This document shows, piece after piece, positions 31,851-43,600 of a stretch of DNA of 64,000 bases (the first letter of the stretch is position 1; every line of letters starts with the position of its first letter). The stretch spans positions 10,077,501-10,141,500 of the forward strand of contig NC_091673.1 in assembly GCF_042453785.1 (NCBI RefSeq), read 5' to 3'. The notes beneath the pieces are model-generated. The model was given only the letters and a program-made list of their open reading frames with translations, was not told the DNA's origin and did not search any database. Source of the DNA: Malus domestica (taxonomy: Eukaryota > Streptophyta > Magnoliopsida > Rosales > Rosaceae). The position numbers and the translations under genes are program-made.

Positions 31851-34800
31851 ATCATTCTCCCATAATATTTCCTAATGTCATTTGTACTAAATCATTCACT
31901 AGTACTCACTAAAGGAGAGCTTGAACCTATGTACTTGTGTAAACCCTTCACAATTAATGAGAACTCATTTACTCCATGAACGTAGCCAATCTGGGTGAAC
32001 CATGTACATATTATGTTTGCTTCCCTATCTCTATCCATTTACATTCTTATCCACACTAGTGACCGGAGCAATCTAGCAAAGGTCACAAACTTAATACTTT
32101 ATGTTGTACCAAAGTCCTCACTGATTTTGTGCATCAACAAGATTCATTGTTTTGCCGTATCTTCCTCTTCTAGGGAAGTGAATCCTACGAACCGAATAAT
32201 CTGTCGTGCTCTAGGCCAAGACAGATTGATTGGCTATCTGTCGGTGTACCCGACCATACAACAGGGGCGGCACACCTTCTAGGGATGTTGACTCGACCGT
32301 TAAGTACATTTATCCTTGCAGGAATGTTTGCAGCTGGTATATGATCTCGTCACTTTAGCTAGATCAGAGGAATGCATCTTGAGCAACATTCTGAAATCTA
32401 GAATTCATCGCACTTGCTTATCACATTTGTGCGGTATGGGGATCGAGATGAGATATAGTGGGTAACGTCCACACAAATTTGTGTCGTTTTACAGGAACGT
32501 TGGCAAAGTGTGCGTGTAAGCACAAGGTCCTTACTTCGCGCAAGGAGATGCGTTGTAGCATCATTGTTCGACCTAAGTGTCCCAAAAGGTCATGCCAAAG
32601 AAAGTAAACTGCTCAATCACCCAGTTCCAGGCTGGCCACATATGGCGTGTGCCCCAGTTGGGGGACAGCCAATTTGCCCCAAATTAAAGCTTCAGACTCA
32701 TTTTTGGAAGTGGTGCAAAGATATTTCACTCTATTTTCTTCAATGGTTTCATTTATGATCATTGTCATCTCGAATATCCTTAAAAACTCAACGTTAGGGA
32801 GAATTTAAGGTCCCTTAAATGGTAATTCAGTACCATTCATACAACGAGGAGTGTGCCAATACTCTTAATCAGGTTGGATGGACTTGAAATCGTTGTTAGA
32901 GATGTGATTTAGGTGTAAAGTTAATGTGCGTAGTATGCATTCATCCATATAACTAACTTTCCCACATTCCTACCTAATCACGTGGTTAATTGAATTGGGT
33001 CACATGTATTAAGAAACATAATTCAATTAACTCATATTCGAGGACAATATCAATAAGATTATCCATAAGTAAAACATACACCAAACTTGAATCCAATAAC
33101 ATAGAAAAATGTTCACAAAGTAAATGGTTTACTAAGGGGATTCGACCAACAAGGCTATCCATGTCAAAATTCTGCTCTTCCAATGGTGTTTGGTGGAGCA
33201 AAATTAGTCTCACATATTGACTACTAGAATGGTACTTCCTTAACAACATTGGTAGGGGCACGAACAGGTGCATAGCCAATGATCTATTCCATCGAGACGA
33301 AAATAGATTCTACAGGGTTAAGGTTCGGGAATGTTTTCCCTTATTCTTGAAGTTTTAGGTCTTAAGTACCAAGGATCACGCTTCGGGTATGATGACACAC
33401 CTTGCCAGACCCTGATTTTACCATATGTTGTAAAAACAAACTCAAAATTGGATTGTGAGAGAATATGTCATTTGGTGTATCCATGCCGAAGCAGTGCATC
33501 ACCATTTGGTAGGCTTTGACCGAACTGGGTCTAGCTATTCAGTAGACTCCAGTTGAACTGGGTCCATACCTTTCTCTCATGTTTCCATTATCTACACTAC
33601 TACTTCAGAAGCGAGTTAAAAGCATGGAATGACGAGAAAAGTATTCTCCAGTCAAAATTCGATCGGATTTATAAACTTCAGAATTGTACTCATTCATGGA
33701 CGTAATCATGATGTGCTTCAGGCAATGTCTTTCATGATTAGACAGTTCATAGGGGTGAGCCAAAGAGCCATGGAATCCTCGATCGAGAGGTATTTCCATT
33801 TGTAATGCTTTGAGCATAAGTCTTCAAATGAATATCATGACGGAAGCTTATTCAGCTCTTCCATGTCGTTGTTGGCTTCAATGGTTTCTCAGCTTCTTGA
33901 TAGTCAAGTGGAGATTCACGTCTTTTACCTCACATCAAGTCGTTTCTATTAGAAACATCCAAATCAGGAAAATCGAAATTGTGACGGTTCGACAATCCAC
34001 TGAATTGGAAAGAACAATATTGTGATTGGTGTTATGGGAATGAAAAATGTTAGAACATTCGAGTTCTAAGACATGGTTTTCATGAAAAATGTCGGGTTTT
34101 CATGGGTGTATTGTTTTATGAAAACTTCAAGTTTCAAATGCACTAAATTTGAAACTACAGGTTCAATTTAGTTTATGAATGTTTAGTTCATAAAACAGAG
34201 GTTCCTACAAGAATACAGAATGCAATATACAACTAAGTGTAGTGGATTTGAGGTTCTTCGGGAACTCAAGTGTGAGTGCTTCGGGACTATGAAAGTGAGT
34301 CAACGGTTCAAAGAAGAGAAATAAAATATTGCATTGTTAATGTCCAAAAGTGATCTTCAGGTCAATAATTTTGGATTCATTATCAAATTAATGGACTGCA
34401 AAGTCATTTTTAATTAATTCAATAGATTGAGACCAAACGGGATCGATTGTAGAAGCAAAAATAAAATTTGTCTAGACCTATTTATTATTTAAGGTTGGCT
34501 GCAGGTGGCAGCGGGCCGAGAAAGAGAAAAATGGCCCATAGGACAGACGGGTCAAAGGGCAGGGGCTCATCAATGCAACTGCAGGCTGACATGATAGGTC
34601 CATTATTATAAGCTCGGGTTAAAACAGAAGGGAGCCCAAGTGGGCTTGGTCCATGAAAAACATCCTAGCACGTTTTGGCTACTAGTGGGCTGGGGAAAAA
34701 ACAGATGTATAGCCCAGCTTGCAACTCGCGGGCTGTGTTGGAAAGAGCCCAGCAGCCTTGCGCTGCTGGCATTCGGCTTAGTCACAGTGAAGCCCAACGT

Positions 34801-35392
34801 GTGGGTTTTGATTCCGTGCACAGGAAGAAAACCCAAAAATGAGCTGCTGTGCAGCGGCTCCACGATTTGTCCTTTTTTTTTTCTTTTTATGTTTTCCTTT
34901 TTTTTAAGGGTTTTTCAGAACCCAAAAAAATTTATGCTTATATTTTTCTTTCGATTATTTGACTCACAAATTACACATAGTGATTTAATTACGTAATGCA
35001 TGAAACAAATATGTATATTGACAAATATATGAAACATATACAATATATATATCGGAAGGAAAATATAAACATAGGGAGGTTCATGCATCATGGGGAATGT
35101 TTTCATACTTTAAGATCGTTTCAAATATCTTACTTTATTTTAAGCATACCTGATTGGCAGAAAACAAGAAAAACCTTTGAATTTGTAGAAGATCCATCTC
35201 GGAAAGCCGGAATTGCATCTACAATGTGTTGTATCACGCTCAACACAGAAAAATTAAATTGAATCAATAGCATGTAGATCAATTCAATAAAATAATTAAA
35301 TTAATCACAAAAAGAATGATTAAAACGTAATACTCCCCTGATTGAAGATCAAACTCTCTTGTTAGCACATCATCAAGAGCATGCTGATAACG

Positions 35393-35664
35393 TGTTGTAG
35401 GCATAATTTACTGAACAATTATAGAGGCTAAAGAGAGAGAGGGATGCAGCATAGATAGAGAGAAAGAGAGAGAGATGTGTAATTGTGGGTGTGCGTTATT
35501 CCACCCCATTGTGCCTTTATTTATAGTAGTAGGAAATGTTAATTCCTTACCCTTTAGGATTATAACCTTTAATAGGTAATCTACTCCTAATAGGAATATA
35601 AGATACATTCTCATATCTACTAGGATTTATACAATCACATTCCTATTCTAGTAGGACTGCAACA
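35393..35664 (-). repeat. 5' LTR of the old Copia element
   Basis: 272 bp with TGTTG...CAACA ends, followed by the right target duplication TATAT (35665-35669). The primer-site-like sequence lies just below it, at about 35379-35392. Confidence 0.85.
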
Positions 35665-36280
35665 TATATTACTTTTTTTAAGGAAATAACACAATATTTA
35701 TCTAATGTGAGAGTTTAATTTAAAGTGAATATGGTGGAGTCTTAAAATAGAAAACAAAAGAAAGATGGAAAATAAAAGTTACAAGGATAAATAAACAATC
35801 TTTAAAAAAGATAAATGGATAAATAAACGACAAAAAAGAAGTTGAGGTCATGAAGAAAAAAAGAAGGGGAAATGGGTAATCAAATGACAAGAGAGGTGGG
35901 TTTAGAAAGATTAGAAAAAGAATAAAATGGTGGGGTCTCTGTACAGTCAGCTTTGAAAACCAAGGTATACAAATGCAAAGTCAGCAAAATTAATCGACAT
36001 CTTTTGCAAACGACGCCGTTTAGGTAAGGGAAACTTCAAGAAGAAGAAGACTTCTTCTTCAGATTTCGGTGTGCTAGCTGTTCCGTCAATCCCAACCTTT
36101 CTCCTCTATCTTCGTCATTCCTCTGCAAATTCGACCAAGACAGTGCACCAACCAAAACAAATTTTTACAGGTGCCATGAATTCCAACAAGAGCGGAGAGG
36201 CTGAACCAACGCTCCTAGGCATGTTTTCCGGCGAGGCGAGGGGCGGCCACCACTCCTCGCCCTCACATAGCTTCGTCATT
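35665..36280. other. Junction DNA between the Copia element and duplication unit B, with an exon-like stretch
   Basis: AT-rich DNA to about 36000, then a GC-richer stretch at 36000-36280 that is unrelated to unit A. On the plus strand, an acceptor-like TTTTTACAG precedes GTGCC and an ATG at 36177 that opens a short frame (MNSNKSGEAEPTLLGMFSGE). This runs into the UPF0664 fragment and ends by 36517. I do not recognise the product. It may be the 5' piece of another host gene cut by the duplication. Confidence 0.35.
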
Positions 36281-36313
36281 GCTGTTTGGGAACAGTTGAG
36301 GATTCACAACCAT
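36281..36313 (-). pseudogene. UPF0664 exon 1 fragment (start of unit B)
   Basis: On the minus strand this reads MVVNPQLFPN, matching the first ten codons of the complete gene (MAVNPQLFPN), and then runs into unrelated sequence. The matching 5' leader continues to about 36490. The rest of the gene is absent, so this marks the left break of unit B. Confidence 0.85.
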
Positions 36314-36779
36314 CTCTGTTTCTCTCTCTCTAGATTTCTCAATTTCTTTCTTCTTCTTTCTTTGCCTCCTCCGGTGTACCGCCACAGAGGGATGGATCAA
36401 TTTAATCGCATCGCTTTGGCTTCTTACGGTGCGGGAGTTTACCGAATCAGACACGTTTTCCAGCACTCACCCACTTTCTGCAACTTTTTTATTTTTGGTC
36501 AAAGGGAATTTTTATAACAAAGTCCAAATGGACAAATTACAAAGACTCTTGGAAGTAAAAGCAAGAAATAAAATAGTCCAAAAAAAAAAAAAACTAATGA
36601 AAATGGTTTGAAAATTTTGAGTTTTAACGGACAAAATAAAGGGTAAAGTGCATAGTACCATAATTGACTTTTTAGTGTAAAAATGGTTTTTCATCAAAAG
36701 TGAATAGTACGGGGAGCTTTTCGTTAAAGTTAAAAAAATAAATGATCAATACAGATAGGACGCCACATATGCACATAAT

Positions 36780-37390
36780 GAATAAAGGTTTCTATCTATA
36801 CCAAAAGCAAAAAATTACATAGGAGTCCAAATGCTAAGGCCCAAAAGTGACCACACAAAAAAACATAAAAATCCTAAACAGATCTTTGCCCGCCGCGTAC
36901 GCAGCCAAATCGGTGAAGACACCATTGCAAGATGCACGGCTCAAACCCATTGTAGTCACTATGTCAGGAAAAAGTGCCAAATCTTCAGATAATGAAACCA
37001 CACCAATATCGAACACCACGTTTCTAGCCCTCAGCCGATACCAAGCACACAAAGGGCATCTAAATGCTCAGAACCAAGTTGCAACCAAAAAGGTCAGGTG
37101 GTGTAAACACCATTATGAAGAGACACCAGACGTTGGTAGGGATGACAACATATAGTTGTCTTTGACCGGGGAGAAGCACGAAGGAAGCACCAAGCAAGTG
37201 GTGAGGTGAGATCCACCAAATTTGGAATTTGATTCAAAGTTTTGGAAGATCTTGAGCTCAGGGCCCCAAATCGTAGCCCAAAGGCTCCAAATTAGATTAC
37301 CATGAGACATAGGCAAACAACTCGAAGATAATACTCCATCCACACCAACCTTTACTTTTACATTTTCGAGAATTTTAGCACACGTCCTTG
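36780..37390 (-). repeat. Unclassified repeat, copy in unit B
   Basis: Counterpart of 12840-13440, with small indels that break the open frame seen in unit A. No family recognised. Confidence 0.3.
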
Positions 37391-37571
37391 AATTATAGAT
37401 CTTATTGATTTTGACCCCTCTCAATTTTTAAAATTTTTTTCTTGAACTTTTATTTATGTCGAAGTCCTCATATTGGTACAAAATGTCGTCAGATGAATAA
37501 TTTGAAGAACATCAATGTTAAAATTTAACAAAAGCGCATGAGAATTAAAGATGATTGTATGATTAACAAAA

Positions 37572-37714
37572 TATTAGTGTTATTCGCACACTCACTTTTA
37601 CTTCTCATACACTCTTTTCAAATTTCAATCGTTGGACAAATTAATTGAAGAAGATCAAAGCTAAAATTTAACAAGAGTGCATGAAAGATAAAATATGAGT
37701 ATGAATATCATTTT
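37572..37714. mobile_element. Small foldback MITE in unit B
   Basis: Counterpart of 13664-13809: AGTGTTATTCGCACACTCAC on the left and an imperfect inverted copy on the right, here with a few bases lost near the right end. Confidence 0.45.
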
Positions 37715-38089
37715 CCTTAACAAAACTGTATATGTACTAATTAGTACGAGTTAAAAGTTAAGAGCGATCGAGGGAATCATATCGAAAACAATTATCCCTT
37801 TGTATGATTATGTGTTTGACTTCACAATGAGCTGTCACTTACTATAAATAACGAAAAATATCACTAAATTATAATATTAAATGACAAATGTAAGCGGGTG
37901 GGCCTTGAAATATTTAAAATCTGTATTTTTTTTAAATTTCATTTTTGCTCCATAACCAATTTACCTCCAACATTAATCCCAATAAAGTTGTTGCCCTTTT
38001 TCAGAAAAAAAATCGGAAAAAGCCGAGCGATATGAGGTCAGTGGGCTATAGTGATTTTCTTCACCAGATCTTTCGCAGAATTCCTTGAG

Positions 38090-38896
38090 TATATATAAGT
38101 GCCTATATGTATATTATATGTAGCTTTCCCCTTGGGACTAACTGGGCATACGATCGTATCAGAGCCTGAAAAACAGAAACAAAGCAAAGGAGGTTTTCAC
38201 CTTCACTAGGGCCACAAGTTTAAAAGGTAAATTCCATCTTCTTCTTCTTCTATTATTTTTATTTACTTTTTCTTTTTTGAATAATTTATTCGTTATAAAT
38301 TAACCATCAAATAGTTGAACATTTCGATTGAATGCTGGTATTTGTTCATATTCCATAGGGCATGTTGAAAATTAGTAGAAATCGGAGGTAGTTTTCGATT
38401 GGATTGGGCCTTCGAACTTGGGTGCAAGAGGATTATAATAAATCCATCTAATCTATTGGACGGAGATTCGAACTTAGGTGCTAGAGAGTGGAAGAGGATT
38501 GAGTACACTGTTGTAGCTAACTTGACTAATTTACGTGTACTCTTACTTATGTATAGAATAATTCACTACTAATTCCACTTGTAGTGTCTCCCAATTTGCA
38601 TCTCTATCACCTCGCAGAAAGGTCTTGATGTAATTTGAAGTAGAACTATTCATACGGTGCATAGACACAGTAGTATCCCCTCGTATCCTCTGTGGTGTTG
38701 TGTTGTATCCCTGTGTCTTATTGTATTCCCTTGTGGTCATACAACAATTCTTCTTGTTAATTTGATGTCGTGTGGCGTCGTATCTCTATGTCTGTATTCA
38801 TACATTGTAGAACTCTTCTAATTATGTTGTATTCTTCAACAAAGTTAAATAGTTTAATGTGATAATTATTGTGTTTGATATGTGTTTTCATTACAG
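38090..38896 (+). promoter_or_regulatory. Promoter, 5' UTR exon and 5' UTR intron of cullin-like copy B
   Basis: A TATA box (TATATAAG, about 38092-38099), a leader exon ending TTTAAAAG at 38226, an intron 38227-38896 ending TTACAG, and a second leader exon beginning at 38897. The layout is the same as in copy A, so both copies kept their promoter and splice sites. Confidence 0.55.
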
Positions 38897-38929
38897 TTTG
38901 GAGGATATTGGGTATCTCCATTTACAACA

Positions 38930-39838
38930 ATGGAAGGCAGAAGACCAGTTATTAATTGGGGCGAAGGATGGAACTACATCCAGGAGAGGATTACGAAACT
39001 AATTAGGGTAATTACAGAAGGGTTACCGGAGAATCATATTGATGCAGAAGAATGCATGGCTGCTTACACCATGATCTATAACATGTGTGTTCAGAAACCT
39101 CCTTATGAATATTCTCCTAATCTTTACGAAAAATATCGGGAGACATTCGAGGAATACCTTACTTCAATGGTGCTGCCAGTTCTAAGAGAGAGGCCAGATG
39201 AGTTTTTGCTGCATGAGTTTGTCAAACGTTGGGAAAACCACAAAGTCATCGTTAGGTGGCTGTCGCACTTGTTTATCTATCTTGATCGTTACTACATTGA
39301 GCGGAGATCACTTCCTGGGCTGAAAGAAGTTGCACTTGGCTGTTTCCGCGACTTGGTTTACCTCCAGGTGCATGCGCGCGTGACAGCAGCTGTAATAGGT
39401 TTTATTCATAGAGAACGTGAGGGAGCGCAAATTGACAGAGCGCTGCTGAAGAATGTGATGGATACATTGGTTGAAATCAAGGTGGAGGGAGTGAAGACTG
39501 CTTATGAAGTGAACTTTGAAGCACACATGCTGAGAGAAACCGGTGTATACTATTCGCATAAAGCATCGAGTTGGATCATGGAGGATTCTTATAGCGACTA
39601 CATGTTGAAGGCGGAGGAATGCGTGAGAAGGGAGAGGGAGAGGGTTTCGCATTACCTGCATCCAAGTAGTGAAAATAAGGTGGTGGAGATTGTGAAACAT
39701 TGCTTGCTGGTGGTTTATGCAACTCAACTGATTGAAAAGAAGCTTTTTTCTGAATCTGTATCTAGTGCTTCGCTTGCAGCTGATTATGTCGAGGAGCTTT
39801 CAAGGAAATTTATTGCTAGTGTAACACTGGCACAGTGA
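38930..39838 (+). CDS. CUL1-like protein, N-terminal cullin-repeat region only (copy B)
   Basis: 302 aa, the same length and end (FIASVTLAQ) as copy A. About eight residues differ, mostly conservative: GEGW for GDGW, IYNMCVQ for IFNMCIQ, YEYS for YDYS, LSHLF for LSRLF, ALGC for ALTC, VHAR for VNAR and YLHPS for YLNPS. The SKP1-facing helix and the [13 protein letters not shown] helix are kept, while the C-terminal cullin domain is absent. Open frames in both copies after clear nucleotide divergence of the flanks suggest the protein is under selection, though I could not count substitutions. If made, it could bind SKP1 or F-box partners without recruiting RBX1, acting as a competitor. That role is inference. 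Confidence 0.85.
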   Translation: MEGRRPVINWGEGWNYIQERITKLIRVITEGLPENHIDAEECMAAYTMIYNMCVQKPPYEYSPNLYEKYRETFEEYLTSMVLPVLRERPDEFLLHEFVKRWENHKVIVRWLSHLFIYLDRYYIERRSLPGLKEVALGCFRDLVYLQVHARVTAAVIGFIHREREGAQIDRALLKNVMDTLVEIKVEGVKTAYEVNFEAHMLRETGVYYSHKASSWIMEDSYSDYMLKAEECVRRERERVSHYLHPSSENKVVEIVKHCLLVVYATQLIEKKLFSESVSSASLAADYVEELSRKFIASVTLAQ

Positions 39839-40644
39839 GTTTCTGCTGAATCTGGATTTACTGCATGACATGTTAAAATTTTGTTGTTTTTGTTTATCAG
39901 TTAAGCTTGAATTTGCTGCGAATTTCGAGCAGCTCTTTAACTACAGGATTTTGAAAGAATGGGGTTTTCTTCTGCTTAATCTGTTTTGGGGCATGCATGC
40001 TTTTGTATTGAAGCACTAAGTTTTAGGTTAAATTAATTAAATTTCATCCAAGCATCATGCTGTATATGTTAAAGTTCTGTTTGCCATACTCGGTTGTGTT
40101 GTCTCTTGCTGAATTTGCAGGGTTCTCTTCAATCATCTGTAGCAGATTCTTTCACTGGCATCTCCAACGACTGTCAACTGAACATGGTGTAGGCCAAGTT
40201 CAAAGTCGTTGGAGATCGCAGGCAAATAGTTTTGCTATAACTAAACTTGATTGTTCAAGCATGTGTACACAATCTGTATCCTTCGGGTAGAGATTGTTAG
40301 TATTGTATAGATGATTGTCCAAACATCAATCTTGAAGAACAAATTAAATTAGAGACCGTTTAATCGATCATAGAGAACAAATCAACCTTTTTTTTGAAAT
40401 GAAGGAATCAATTAAGGAAGTAAATAATTTGATAACAAATACAAGTAATTAAGCTTTGACTAGTGTAGATGCTACAGAATATAGATTATTTCCTAATTGA
40501 ATATATAATCAAGGATTGGAAGGGCTAACAAGGTTCTTATTCCTGCTGTATCCTAATTAGTATCATCAAATTATATATTTCTATACCTTTATATATGAAT
40601 TAATTAATTAATTATTCATCTCTCGCACAACTAAAACCAAACGA
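39839..40644. other. 3' flank of cullin-like copy B
   Basis: Non-coding stretch matching 15937-16721. It holds the probable 3' UTR, the 13-bp-stem hairpin at 40160-40216 and AT-rich DNA before the CHX18 stop codon. Confidence 0.5.
40160..40216. repeat. Hairpin, unit B copy
   Basis: ATCTCCAACGACT at the left pairs with AGTCGTTGGAGAT at the right (13 bp). The two extra base pairs of copy A are lost. Confidence 0.55.
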
Positions 40645-43600
40645 TCAAGCTATTGGTGTATCCGGCGCCTCACAATCAGCTTCCTCCACCACAAGCGGCT
40701 GTGACGCCGTGGGATTGTACTGTTGAAGCACCATAACCGATGCCGTGGACGAAAAGTCCGACGACGCCAAGAAGCTCCCCACCGGCCCCAACTCCGCGCA
40801 GTCACTCGAACTGTTCACCAATGGCGCCGTCGGAGGCATTCTCCCCACAATAAACAAATTGACATTTTTAGCCATCGATTTCAACACGACACAAATCTCC
40901 GCCTTGCTATCCACCACCTTCTCCTCGTACAACATCGACGGCTCCCCGCCGCCCTCCTTGTTCCCACTATTCTTCCTCACATTCATAAACTCCGCCAAAA
41001 GCGACTCGTCGTTCTCCTTCTCGTCGCCTCCGCAGTCTTCCTCTTCCAAAATCTTCATATTCTTGTCGGAAGTTATCCCGACCAATTTCGCGCCAAATCT
41101 CAACGTCTTCCCTTCTGGGGCCACAAACCGAATCAACGTCATCACAATCCCCGGATGCTCCGCCAGCCTCATTCCGTAAGCCAACGCCTCCCTGTCGTCC
41201 CGCCCTCCGAAAAACGCCACCACAATATTATACGACACATCGCTGGCCGAGACCTGGGCTGTCCCGCCAAGACCCCTGTCCACCAAAATCCCAACCGAAC
41301 AGGGAGCGTGTTTGAGCACCCGCTCGTTGACCGAACGAAGTGCGTTTCCTAAAGACTCCATGGTGCCGTCGAGCCTCTGGTGTTTGTGAAACGGGAGTAA
41401 AATCACGGCTGTGTTCTTTTGGTGGGCGCTGGCGCAGATGTCCTCGTGAATGTCGCTGAGGGAGGAGATGGCGGTCATGGGGCGGACCTTGACGGAGCTG
41501 AGCTGCTCGTAGGCCTCGAATGCAATGACCATTTGGTCCTTGTTGTTTTCGTCGGTTTTTTTGTTCCAGAAGGGGAGGCCGTTGTGGCGGGCTTTGTGGA
41601 CCATGGAGATGGCGGAGGAGCGCTCCGAAAGCTCCATGAGGTGCATGGCGTAGACGGTGAGGCGGCCGCGCTTGCGGGTCCCCCTGGAGGACTCGATGAG
41701 GTTGATCATGGTGGGGATGTTGCGGGTGCTGTGGAAGCAGGCAAGCATTCGGAGCTCCGTGTCGGGGTTCTTGCGGAAGACGCTGCGGTGCTTGTAGGGG
41801 GCGCCTCGGCGGGCTGGCTTGTAGATGGCCACCACTAGTGGGGTGGTGATGAAGGTGGTGAATAATGCCATTAGGACGAATATGGCGAAGGTTTGGTCGT
41901 TCAGCACCTAACATGGTTGAAAATTCAAACTCGAATAGTCAATTATAAATTTTCTAATCTAGTAACTATGATGTGTGTGAGAGATTACTGATCGCCACGG
42001 CAACATTATAGACCGACTAAATTGTATAAATCAAATGATATGAAAGTTAATAATTAAATTAGTATTTAAATATTAGTTAACGTATTTATTTTTTTATTAG
42101 TGACTTAACATGTTAGCAATAGTAAATTGATTTCCCACCAAAAAAGTTGTTAGTTTACTAAATGAACATATCCAATATGTATAGCATTACTCAAATCATA
42201 TTAGACACAAAAAGATAAGAACAATTATTAATATTAAACGAATCCTCCACATTTTGTTACGAAATACTTGATCAAAATTATTGGCATCAAGAATGAATCA
42301 TTTCTTTTGTTGCTTAATTAGAGGTGAATGTGTAAAAACCAAACTTTTGAGAGCAATTTAGAGTGACATATGGAGGTCACAAGAAATTAATTACTAACCT
42401 TTCTATCCTTGCCAATGTTGAGGACGATGAGCTCCACCAACCCCTTGGTGTTCATCAGAAACCCAAGCGCCAACGCCTCCCTGAACGGCACCTTACACGC
42501 CATCGACAAACTCACCGTCCCCACAATCTTCCCAAAAGACGCGGTGAATATAACCAGCAGCAGCAGCGCCCACGACTGCCCGCCGCTGATGGTCGCCACG
42601 TTGGTCTTCAGCCCGCTCGACACGAAATACAGCGGCAAGAAAAGCCCCGACACCAGATCCTCTATCTTCTCTATCAGCACCCCGGCGAACGGGCCGTCCT
42701 TCGGCACTATTATCCCCACCACGAACGCGCCAAACAGTGCGTGGATCCCAATCACGTCCGTCACGAAGCTCGCCGCCAGGACGAGGGACAACGTGATGCA
42801 AATGTAGAGCTCCTTCACCGGCTCGCCGTCGGGTGACCGCCTCGCCATCATGACGAGGAGCGGTCTTAGGGCGAAGATGCAGAAGCCGACGAAGCAGGCC
42901 CCGGAGAGTAGGACCCACACGGAGACGAGAGGGGAGGTGTTTGTGCCGGTGAGGGCGATAGCGAGGGCGAGGAGGATCCAGGCGGCGACGTCGTTCACAG
43001 CGGCGGCCGACATGGCAATGCGGCCGACGTCGGTGGTGAGGAGCTTCAGCTCGGCGAGGATGCGGGCGAGGACGGGGAAGGCTGTGATGGAGAGGGCGAC
43101 GCCGATGAAGACGAGGAAGGGGCCTTGGCTGACGCCTTTGGAGACAGTGGCGCGGAGGGCGAAGGAGGTAAAGACGCCAAGGACGAAAGGGAGGGTGATT
43201 CCAGCGACGGCGATGCCTAGGGATTTCTTGCCGGTGCGTCGAATGGCGCGGATGTCGAGTTCAAGGCCGACGAGGAACAAGAAGAAGAGGAGTCCGATAT
43301 TTGCCACGGTGTCCAGAACGGTCATGGCTTTTGCCGGGAAAACAGTGTGTAGAAACTTCTGGCTTCTCCCCAATGCCGACGGTCCAAGCAATATCCCTCC
43401 CTACAATTTTATGTGCATGCATGCAGAATTAATATACTTTGTGTTACCAAAGCGAAACAGAAATGTTCTCTTATCAAACAATCTGAAACGTAAAATAATA
43501 ATGTTGCTAAATCGTGAATTTGAATCATTGATCAGGTTAACGAAAAGACTTACAATGACTTCGGCTATGACTCGAGGTTGCCGGAGAGGTCTAAGAAGGA

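Larger units (their letters stand above)
19670..32280 (+). mobile_element. Tat-lineage Ty3/Gypsy element, nested in the Copia element, broken
   Basis: This is a fossil Gypsy element in plus orientation. Its edges are approximate. Parts in order are: reverse transcriptase (about 19.8-20.9 kb; VDVFAWSYEDMPGI, MPFGLKNAGVTYQRL, VYVDDMLVKSK), RNase H (about 20.9-21.4), a second RNase H-like domain (about 21.5-21.9; LYVDGSSNQQG) typical of the Tat lineage, integrase (about 22.1-22.8; SPTHPQSNGQVEAINK) and its C-terminal tail to about 23.2. A long 3' region follows with antisense ORFs, tandem arrays and a promoter-bearing LTR-like end at about 31.7-32.1. The gag part and a matching 5' LTR were not found. 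The coding part has many breaks, more than five. It is younger than the Copia element that contains it. Confidence 0.8.
17332..35664 (-). mobile_element. Old Copia LTR retrotransposon, minus orientation, with a nested Gypsy element
   Basis: This is a fossil Ty1/Copia element. The LTRs are 35393-35664 (5') and 17332-17601 (3'). Both are flanked by TATAT and have TGTTG...CAACA ends. A polypurine tract (AAGGGGGAG, minus strand) lies inside the 3' LTR, and a primer-site-like sequence (CGTTATCAGCATGC) lies inside the 5' LTR. Remnants of reverse transcriptase and RNase H are readable on the minus strand at about 17.7-19.6 kb (for example MKYLGKTRLCLDLKL). Remnants of the upstream domains lie at about 32.3-34.9 kb. 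The coding part is heavily broken, with many breaks. The LTRs differ at roughly 7 percent of sites by eye, which suggests an age of a few million years. It lies at the junction of the two duplication units. Confidence 0.85.
36281..41036 (+). repeat. Direct segmental duplication, unit B
   Basis: This is the counterpart of 12331-17102 in the same orientation. It starts inside UPF0664 exon 1 and its homology with unit A ends at about 41036, inside CHX18 exon 3. CHX18 itself continues intact to 43742. The two breakpoints are those expected of a tandem duplication whose unit began in UPF0664 and ended in CHX18. Confidence 0.85.
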
